A program made the translations under genes and the position numbers. A stretch of DNA of 64,000 bases from Roseiarcus sp963807735 (GTDB lineage: Bacteria > Pseudomonadota > Alphaproteobacteria > Rhizobiales > Beijerinckiaceae), in the NCBI GenBank assembly GCA_963807735.1, contig CAWEDI010000024.1:580873-644872 (forward strand), given 5' to 3'. Below the pieces are notes generated by a model. It searched no databases. It was not told the DNA's origin and worked only from the letters and a program-made list of their open reading frames with translations. Below, piece by piece: positions 38,310 through 45,342 of this stretch (position 1 is the first letter of the stretch; every line of letters begins with the position of its first letter).

Positions 38310-38516
38310 TTACCGGCAATAAGGATCGCGCCGCACTACACGCACATCGCGGCGATCGTCATGCCGTACCACCACCACGGGCCGACGGTAGTCTACCCTG
38401 TCCCGCTCCACAACCACCTGCCGCCGATTGTAATCGTTCTCGCGAACTACGACTGGCTGTGCGAACGCAGCCACCGCAGTCAACATCAAAGCCGCTAAAC
38501 CGATTGTCCGTTTCAT
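38310..38516 (-). CDS. Small secreted Val/Arg/Asp-rich protein, copy A
   Basis: 68 residues. Signal peptide KRTIGLAALMLTAVAAFA, then a mature part of about 49 residues made almost only of V, R, D, Y and N: QPVVVRENDYNRR, VDYRRPVVVVRHDDRRDVRV, ending RRDPYCR with one Cys. GGAGGG precedes the ATG. A near-identical gene is at 42432-42638. The extreme composition suggests a polyelectrolyte-binding or structural periplasmic peptide; no family is recognised. Confidence 0.65.
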   Translation of the reverse strand: MKRTIGLAALMLTAVAAFAQPVVVRENDYNRRQVVVERDRVDYRRPVVVVRHDDRRDVRVVRRDPYCR

Positions 38517-38579
38517 TTCTTTTCCCTCCGGCTGATAAGGCGTGCGTTACGGGGTCAAAAGCGTAACTATGTGTAAGAA
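38310..38579. repeat. 270-bp segmental duplication, copy A
   Basis: Carries the small secreted gene plus its leader, including CTGATAAGGCGTGCGTTACG and AAAAGCGTAACTATGTG. It differs from copy B (42432-42701) at about eight positions. Weaker similarity continues for some 60 bases beyond (GGTCAC.TCTG.AAAGC.GCCC), ending close to the start of the STAND gene. Confidence 0.85.
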
Positions 38580-38635
38580 TTGTGCAAGAATACTTAATCG
38601 GAGGTCACCTCTGCAAAGCGGCCCGCTGGATCACT

Positions 38636-41600
38636 ATGCTACTGCGCAAGCTCCCGGCCTTGGTAATTCCCGCGCTGTTCGATTGCCTTCGCCACGTCCT
38701 CGAGAAATCGCCCGACATCGTTCACCCCGCCGTTGAGGCCGGAGCCGCAGCAGCAGCCACTGGAGTTGCCGCCGCGCTTGCGCCGCTGGCGCTTCCGCTG
38801 GCCATCGCCGGTCCAACGCTCGTCGAGCAATACGCCCGTCACCGTGAGAACCGTCAGGACCCCGCGGCCCTCGCCGAGCTATTCCGAAAATGCCTCCTCA
38901 ACGCCGTGGAGGAAATAGACCGCGCTGCCGCCAAAGCCTCTCAACCCGAGCGATGCCTGAGCGAGCTGGATCGCGACCTGCTCGCGCTCTGGCGCGAAGG
39001 CCTCAGTGTCTCGTCCAAGGACAATCCCTATTGGGCGCGCATGCTGGAGGAAGAGATTCCGGACGAAGTGAGCCGGCTCATCGGCATCAGCATCGCCGAC
39101 GCGCCCTCGAACTGGCCGGCCCTCCGCGCTTTGCTCGAGCGCTGGACGGATTGGTTCCGCTATAGCCGCACTGCCACGCCAACTACCATCGTCGCCGCGC
39201 CACAACGCCATCCCCTTGTCCTCTCGGCCTATGGCGACCGGTTCCTCGCCGTGAACCTGACCACCGCTCTGGTCGAAGAGTTCCGCAAAGGGCTCCCCGC
39301 CGAAGCGAAGGCGTTTCGGCAGGCCTTGCTGGAAAGCCTCGCCCAGCTTGGCCGCGACCTGGCGCCGCTCGACCCGCTGCGCCCCATCGGCGACCTACCC
39401 TGCGCGGACGACGTAGAGACCGAGGTGCAGCTTCTCAATGCGCGCTACCGGGCCATCCCTTACATCGGCCGCGAAAACGATCTGGAGTCTCTGTTCGCGT
39501 GGCTCGAAGACCCCCGCGCCGTCTCTTTCCAAGTGGTGGCCGGCCGCGGCGGCAGCGGAAAGACGCGCCTGGCTTACCAGTTCCTCGAACTGCTCGAACA
39601 GCGGGCACCTTACCGTTGGCACGCCGGCATGCTCGACCTAACCGAGTTTCCCCAGGCGCTCGCCCGCGAGCGGTTTCAGCGGTGGCGCGGCCAACGGCCC
39701 ACGCTCATCGTGATCGACTATGCCGCCGCTCATACGGAGGAACTGGCGGCCAACGCAATCGCGCAACTCTACTCTGCCACCATGCGCGCCCGCCCGGACG
39801 ACACGCCGCTTCGGTTCCTTCTACTTGAACGCCATGCGGATGAAAAGCAGGGATGGTACAAGAGCCTGCGGGCGGAGGCGCGCGATCGGAAAAAGGCGCT
39901 CTTTCCCAACCCGCCGCTCCAACTGGCGGAGCTCGATACGCGGCAACGCATCGCGCTGTTGGATGCGGGCTTGGCAGCAGCTTACGCGTTCGACCGGAAG
40001 AAGAACGGCGGCGGGCGTCCCCGCGTGGTTTTGCCAAACGCCGCCGCTATCGGCGTTCGTATTGAGAGCAGGAAGATGGCGGATCCGCTCGTATTGCTGA
40101 TGGCCGCGCTAGTGGCGCACGCCCGTCAGGACCTCGAGCCGCTCAACCTGGACCGCATGGAATTGGCCAAGATCGTCGCCGGCCGTGAGCGCCTGCGCAT
40201 GGAATCGCTTGTCGGGCACACGCATACGCCGTTTCTGCCGCTGCATCTGGCGGCCTACATCACGCTGACTGGCCGCCTTACCGCCGCGGAGCTGGAGTTG
40301 GTTTGCCAGGAGGAACAGAAGAGCCTGCGGGAGACTTCCTGGCAAACCCATGAACTGCTTGACCTGCTTTCGGCCCGCGCCGTTCCCTCAGCTGACCCTG
40401 CCTTTGCGGTGGACCCGATCGTGCCGGACGTTGTCGGCGAATCGTTCGTGCTGAATCTGTTGGGCGACATCGGCCATCACGCGGAGGAGGCGATTCCGCG
40501 GGCAGCCGAACGAAAACCCGGACCAGTCGCCCGCGCCTTGGTTCGCATCGTTCAGGACTTTGCCCCGGCCCCAGATGCGGCGGACATGGAAAGCCTCGAT
40601 CAGAAATGGGCGCTGGATCTCCTCACCGGTCTCCTGACTGCGAGGGCGGGAGCCTTAAGCGACGCGGACTTTTGGGAGATCCACATGGCGCTGCCCCTTG
40701 AGACAATCGCGATGAGGCGTCCCGCCCGCGATTTCTATCGCGCCGTCCTCGGAGCCAAGGCCGAGGCTGACGAGCGGGATGCGGTCCGGCTGGCTTCATT
40801 GGAAGCATTCGCGCTGTATGCAGGCGCGATGGGACAACGGGATGAGGCGTTGCGTTCGATCACGGAAGCGGTCAAGATCTGGCGCGAGCTGGCGGACGCG
40901 AACCCGGATGCGTTATCGGAGCTGGCGAGGTCGCTGAACAATCAATCGAACCATCAAAGCGAGATGGGGCAGCGCAGCGAGGCGCTGGCCTCGATTGCGG
41001 AAGCTGTCAAGACCTATCGGAGGCTGGCGGAGTCGAATCCGGATGCGTTCCTGCCGGATCTGGCGAGGTCGCTGAACAATCAATCGAGTCGTCAGAGCGA
41101 CATGGGGCAGCGCAGCGAGGCGCTGGCGTCGATCGCGGAGGCAGTCAAGATCCGGCGCGAGCTGGCGGCGGCGAACCCGGATGCGTTCCTGCCGTATCTG
41201 GCGGCGTCGCTGAACAATCAATCGAATCATCAAAGCGAGATGGGGCAGCGCAGCGAGGCGCTGGCCTCGATTGCGGAAGCAGTCAAGACCTATCGGAAGC
41301 TGGCGGAGTCGAATCCGGATGCGTTTCTGCCGGATCTGGCGATGTCGCTGGACAATCAATCGAATTGTCAGAGCGACATGGGGCTGTACAGTGAGGCGCT
41401 GGCGTCGATCAGTGGAGCGGTCCAGATCCGGCGCAAGCTGGCGGAGGCGAATCCGGATGCGTTCCTGCCGGACCTGGCGGGCTCGCTGAACAATCAATCG
41501 AACTGTCAAAGCGAGATGGGACAGCGCAAAGAGGCGCTGGCGTCGATCACGGAAGCTGTCAAGATCTATCGCAAGCTGGCGGAGGCGAATCCGGACGCGT

Positions 41601-42129
41601 TCCTGCCCGACCTTGCGCTGTCGTTGAACAATCAGTCGAACAAGCAAAGCGAGATGGGGCAGCGCGACGAGGCGCTGAAGTCGATCGCGGAGGCTGTCAA
41701 GACCTATCGGAAGCTGGCGGAGGCGAATCCGGATGCGTTCCTGCGCGACCTGGCGATGTCGTTGAACAATCAATCGAACATCAGAGAGAGATGGGACAGC
41801 GAGGCGAGGCGCTGGAGTCGATCACGGATGCGGTCAAGATCTATCGCAAGCTGGCGGAGTCAAATCCGGACGCGTTCCTGCCGAATCTGGCAACAAGCTA
41901 TCTCGCCTGGGGACTAATTCTGAACAAATCGGCACCAGGGGAAGCGGCTGAGAAGTTTGGCGAAGGCATCCGGATCATCGCCCCATTTGTCGCCAAGCTA
42001 CCTCAGGCATTTCTGCCGCTGGCGCTCGCGTTCGCAGACTTCTACGCCGAGGCTTGCGAGTCGGCGGGAATGGAACCCGACCCGGAGATCACCCGTCAAA
42101 TCGAGATCTTCTCGGCGCTTCGCGGGTGA
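38636..42129 (+). CDS. STAND-like P-loop ATPase with C-terminal TPR array (one frameshift)
   Basis: About 1,164 residues after restoring one base near 41779. I start at ATG 38636; an in-frame GTG at 38582 adds 18 residues encoded by duplicated flank. N-terminus: VIPALFDCLRHVLEKSPDIV and an Ala/Leu-rich stretch, then an alpha-helical domain. ARYRAIPYIGRENDLESLFA leads into the ATPase: Walker A VVAGRGGSGKTRLA at about 299-311, Walker B TLIVIDYAAAH at about 355-365, then RFLLLERHADEKQGWYKSLR (sensor-like). A helical region resembling winged-helix/ARM parts of STAND proteins follows to about 730. The rest is seven to eight near-identical 46-residue TPR units. STAND ATPases with TPR sensors act in signalling or anti-phage defence; no effector domain (nuclease, TIR, CHAT) is visible, so the role is open. 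Confidence 0.75.
40829..41928 (+). repeat. 138-bp tandem repeat encoding TPR units
   Basis: Units begin with ATGGG(A/G)CA at 40829 (45 codons, diverged), then 40964, 41102, 41240, 41378, 41516, 41654 and 41791. The last spacing is 137, which pins the frameshift to the end of the seventh unit (AACATCAG instead of AACCATCAG near 41778). Consensus: MGQRSEALASIAEAVKTYRK, LAESNPDAFLPDLAxSLNNQ, SNxQSE. High DNA identity implies recent unit expansion. Confidence 0.9.
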
Positions 42130-42177
42130 TTTCGGAAGTGCGGTCGGCTATTCCGAGGTTTGAGCTCCTTTAGAGGC

Positions 42178-42281
42178 AGTGAAAGAGGCGCCCGCAAGCG
42201 GGCGCGGCAGACGAAACCGTCTGCCCCACCTTACCGGTGAAAATACAGCAGCTGGTGGCGCAAGCGGTTTCGCCTGCGCGG
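42178..42281. repeat. Three palindromes downstream of the STAND gene
   Basis: GCGCCCGC/GCGGGCGC at 42188-42205; GGCAGACG/CGTCTGCC plus CCACC at 42206-42230; GTGGCGCAAGCGG..CGCCTGCGC at 42254-42279. The rest of the 42130-42431 gap shows no gene. Confidence 0.7.
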
Positions 42282-42431
42282 CGGGCTCTTCCGCTACCTC
42301 TCGGCAAGGCATATTTCGATGCATTGGCGAACTTCTGAAGCGGAGTACGACGACACCGGCGGGAGACTCCTGGCCGCTCACATACCTGCTGCCTAGCGAG
42401 TAAACCGTTTGCCAGCTATGCCTCAAGATAT

Positions 42432-42638
42432 CTACCGGCAATAAGGATCGCGCCGCACTACGCGCACATCGCGGCGAACGTCATGCCGTACCACCACCAC
42501 GGGCCGACGGTAGTCTACCCTGCCCCGCTCCACAACCACCGGGCGCCGATTGTAATCGTTCTCGCGAACTACCACTGGCTGTGCGAACGCAGCCACCGCA
42601 GTCAACATCAAAGCCGCTAAACCGATTGTACGTTTCAT
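42432..42638 (-). CDS. Small secreted Val/Arg/Asp-rich protein, copy B
   Basis: 68 residues, differing from copy A at three positions (Q to P, D to G, D to V) and sharing signal peptide, ribosome-binding site and the final DPYCR. The substitutions keep the V/R/D/Y pattern, which argues that both copies are or were translated. Lies downstream of the STAND gene on the opposite strand. Confidence 0.65.
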   Translation of the reverse strand: MKRTIGLAALMLTAVAAFAQPVVVRENDYNRRPVVVERGRVDYRRPVVVVRHDVRRDVRVVRRDPYCR

Positions 42639-42701
42639 TTCTTTTCCCTCCGGTTGATAAGGCGTGCGTTACGGGGTCAAAAGCGTAACTATGTGTAAGA
42701 T
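42432..42701. repeat. 270-bp segmental duplication, copy B
   Basis: Same direction as copy A at 38310-38579, about 4.1 kb apart, so the STAND gene is enclosed by direct repeats. Followed by a weakly similar stretch and then the DUF302 gene. Confidence 0.85.
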
Positions 42702-42776
42702 CCACGCAAAGATGTTTGAGCGCCGGTCACGTCTGTAAAGCCGCCCTGCTACACTGCCTGAAGCGAGCTAGTTGCC

Positions 42777-43163
42777 ATGCAGCCCAACGGAATCGTCACC
42801 ATCCCTTCGCATCATTCGGCGGACCAGACAGTCGAGCGGCTTGAAGAGACCCTAGCGGCAAAAGGCGTCAAGCTGTTCGCTGTGATCGACCATAGCGGCG
42901 AAGCGGAGAAAGCGGGATTTCAAATGCGCCCGTGCAAGCTGCTGATCTTCGGCAACCCGAAGGCAGGCACGCCACTAATGCTCGCTTCTCCACTGGCGGC
43001 GCTCGACCTCCCGCTCAAGATTCTTGTTTGGGAGAAGGCGGATGGTAGCGTCTGGCTCGCCTACAACGACAGCGCCTATCTGCAACATCCCCACACGTTG
43101 CCCGATAACCTGCTGGGCAATATCGCGGTGGTGGATGCGCTGGCGGCGAAGGCTGCGTTATGA
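42777..43163 (+). CDS. DUF302 family protein
   Basis: 128 residues, intact. GIVTIPSHHSADQTVERLEE with TLAAKGVKLFAVIDHSGEAE, FQMRPCKLLIFGNPKAGTPL, ALDLPLKILVWEKADGSVWL and AYNDSAYLQHPHTLPDN are the full run of DUF302 (TT1751-like) motifs. The fold is a small alpha/beta dimer related to lipid- or ligand-binding proteins; no reaction is established. Its TGA overlaps the ATG of the protoglobin gene, so the two are translated together. Confidence 0.85.
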   Translation: MQPNGIVTIPSHHSADQTVERLEETLAAKGVKLFAVIDHSGEAEKAGFQMRPCKLLIFGNPKAGTPLMLASPLAALDLPLKILVWEKADGSVWLAYNDSAYLQHPHTLPDNLLGNIAVVDALAAKAAL

Positions 43164-43754
43164 CGAAAAACGAGATTCCTGGATACTCCTATGGAGCCGC
43201 CGACATTCCGAAATCGCGCGTCTCGATGGGAGAGCTGGCCAATTTGCAAATCAGCGCGGGATTCACGGAGGAGGATCAGCGCTTTCTGCGGCTGGCCGCG
43301 GAGGTGCTCGCAGACCAGACCAAGCAGATAGTCGAACACTGGCGAGCCGGCATCATCGCCGGCATCCCGCATCTTGCGCGGCATTCGCGCACGCCCGAAG
43401 GCGATCCGCTTCCGGAATACCTGGCGAAAAGCAACCTTCGCTTTGAGCAGTGGATCTTGGATACCTGCTTGCGGCGCGTACGATCAGGAGTGGATCGACT
43501 ACCAACAGGAGATCGCGCTGCGGCACACTAGCGCCAAGAAAAATCAGGTGGATGGCGTCCAGTCAACTCCGTTCGTGCCGCTACCCGACATCATCGCCTT
43601 TGTGGCAGTGATGAACCAGACCATCCGGCCGTATCTCGCGGCGAAGGGTAATTCCGCGCAAGAGGTCGAGGGGATGCATCAGGCATGGTGCAAGTCGCTG
43701 CAGCTCCAGCTGGCGCTATGGGCCGGAACATATGCCGGCCGTAACGAGTGGTGA
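43160..43754 (+). CDS. Protoglobin-domain protein (one frameshift)
   Basis: About 198 residues after repair near 43480. The protoglobin N-terminus is clear: IPGYSYGAADIPKSRVSMGE, LANLQISAGFTEEDQRFLRL, EVLADQTKQIVEHWRAGIIA, then LRFEQWILDTCLRR. After the break: YDQEWIDYQQEIALRHTSAK, where the His in ALRHT is the likely proximal heme ligand, then VPLPDIIAFVAVMNQTIRPY. Protoglobins bind O2, CO or NO in one domain and sense or detoxify gases. There is no fused signalling domain, so this is the single-domain type. Overlaps the DUF302 gene. Confidence 0.8.
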
Positions 43755-43762
43755 TGGAAAAC

Positions 43763-44481
43763 TCAGTTTTCCGACGGCATTATAGCGTTGTCTATCACAA
43801 CCATCTCGACGGGCCCTTTGAGCGGCTCCAGTTTCAATCCCAGTTGTTGGACCACCGAGAAGATATCGGGCAGATTCTCATCCGCCGGCGCGCCGCCTAA
43901 GAGCGGCGCGAACTGCAGGGCAATGGTGTATTGCCCCGCGCTCCCAGTGCGATCGAGCACCGGCGCGCCGACGACGCTGATCAGCATACGAGCCAGGTCT
44001 GAGAGCGTGGTGCTCCGGGCTTTGATCAGCCGCGGCCCCTGGCTTGTCCCAGCGTGCAGTTTGTCGTCCTCGGTCGCCTCCTGTAGTTTCGGTCCGCCCT
44101 TAGCCACCACCAGCGCGTATTCCGAAGCGTCCTGGTCTCGCGATGAAACTCCAGTTTGAAGCGGTCCGCCAGCATTGACTGCATCATCAGCGGTATTTGA
44201 TCGCGGGCCGCCCCCGCCGGCACCTTGGCGACCAGGTTAAATCTCGCTGAACTAGCCCACTTGGGTCCGCCAACAAGCTGAAATTCGTTCAGACCATAGG
44301 CGTTCCGCACCAACGTGTTCAGGGTTGTATTGATCATTTCCATGCCGCCCGGCGTGCTCCGGCCGCTGGAACCCGGAGCGGCCGGATCGCCCGGCTTCAA
44401 ACTGACAACTTCGAATTCCACGCGAGCAGCGGGCTGCTGAACTTGCGCTGCCGCCATGAGAGCTAACAGGATTAGGCGCAT
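43763..44481 (-). CDS. TIGR03435 family protein (one frameshift)
   Basis: About 238 residues. ATG 44481 starts the signal peptide RLILLALMAAAQVQQPA. The family motif FEVVSLKPGDPAAPGSSGR, then MEMINTTLNTLVRNAYGLNE, QLVGGPKWASSARFNLVAKV and LMMQSMLADRFKLEFHRETR follow. After a break near 44140 it continues YALVVAKGGPKLQEATEDDK and ends LEPLKGPVEMVVIDNAIMPS. TIGR03435 proteins are abundant in Solibacter and have no known function; many lie beside regulators or M56 peptidases. None is adjacent here. Confidence 0.8.
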
Positions 44482-44593
44482 AGCTATCAGTGTCCCACCG
44501 CCGCATGCAAAATCGCGTTGAAGTTCTGGCTGGAAATTCGCCGTAACCGGTGCGTAACTACATTGGGGAAACCGTCCCGATCTCGGGAGAGTT

Positions 44594-44617
44594 GACAGGC
44601 GAAAGCGCCTGTCGCAC
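44594..44617. repeat. Variable-stem palindrome, ACAGGCG..CGCCTGT
   Basis: GACAGGCGAAAGCGCCTGTC followed by GCAC. Same architecture as the other palindromes but with an A-T closing pair in place of G-C. Confidence 0.65.
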
Positions 44618-44664
44618 ATTGCTGCACAAGGATTTGCGCTTCGGTGGGGCAGGCGCTTCCGCCT

Positions 44665-44878
44665 AATGCCACATACTTTTTCCGGCAGGCGGGAGATTCT
44701 GTCGAAAAAGTAGGGCGGACCCCCTGGTCCGCGCGGGTCCCCCCGGACCCGCTCTTCGTCCAGTCAAATCAGCCACATGCAAGGCGCGGAAGGCCGGCCG
44801 GGGGGCCGGCCGCGGACCAGGGGGTCCGCCCTACTTTTTGGGGCAGAATTCCCGGTTCCGGGAAAAGTATGTGGCATT
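44665..44878. mobile_element. MITE-like inverted-repeat element, 214 bp, with 13-bp flanking direct repeats
   Basis: The ends are AATGCCACATACTTTTTCCG and its reverse complement with one difference (CGGGAAAAGTATGTGGCATT). Inside are nested inverted sequences (AAAGTAGGGCGGACC / GGTCCGCCCTACTTT) and GGGTCC / GGCCGG hairpins. GGCGCTTCCGCCT occurs immediately before (44652-44664) and just after (44880-44892), as expected of a target-site duplication. Removing the element and one repeat restores a normal family palindrome, GTGGGGCAGGCGCTTCCGCC plus TGCC. No coding capacity, so any transposase would act in trans. Confidence 0.65.
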
Positions 44879-44985
44879 GGGCGCTTCCGCCTGCCAGCTA
44901 CGAGCGATGGCTGAAATCGCCCAAAGTGTTAAGCACTCTCGCTAACCGTGCTTCCTTTCGAACGTCGAATGGAGCAGTTCAACCT

Positions 44986-45339
44986 ATGGGAAAACGAACC
45001 AAGCCGCCCTTTTCCGGCGAAATGCTCCAGGGGACGCTCGACTTGCTGATCCTCAAAACCCTGGCCCTCGGTCCCGCTCACGGCCAGGCGGTCGCCACCG
45101 TCATCGAACGCAATTCCAACGACTTTCTACAGGTGGAACACGGCTCTCTCTATCCGGCGCTTTACCGCCTGGAAGAGCGCGGCTGGATCGCCTCTACCTG
45201 GAGCACCACGGAGAACAATCGGAAGGCCAAGTATTACGCGCTGACAGCCGCCGGCCGCAAACAACTTGCCGAACAAACCAACAGTTGGGATAGCCTGGTG
45301 CGCGCCATTGGGCGAATCCTGCACCCGGCTGCGGAGTAA
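44986..45339 (+). CDS. PadR family transcriptional regulator
   Basis: 117 residues from ATG 44986; the longer open frame upstream passes through the repeat element and is rejected. Winged-helix PadR features: EMLQGTLDLLILKTLALGPA, HGQAVATVIERNSNDFLQVE, HGSLYPALYRLEERGWIAST, AKYYALTAAGRKQLAEQTNS. It ends 3 nt before the ADOP permease start, the typical acidobacterial pair in which PadR is thought to control the permease gene. Inducer unknown. Confidence 0.9.
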   Translation: MGKRTKPPFSGEMLQGTLDLLILKTLALGPAHGQAVATVIERNSNDFLQVEHGSLYPALYRLEERGWIASTWSTTENNRKAKYYALTAAGRKQLAEQTNSWDSLVRAIGRILHPAAE

Positions 45340-45342
45340 CTC

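Noticed and set aside
38582..38635. Upstream GTG start for the STAND ATPase
   Set aside because: The 18 added residues come from sequence similar to the duplicated flank beyond copy B; the ATG at 38636 is preferred, though not proven.
44644..44985. N-terminal extension of the PadR gene
   Set aside because: It reads through the inverted-repeat element; the family's normal start is at 44986.
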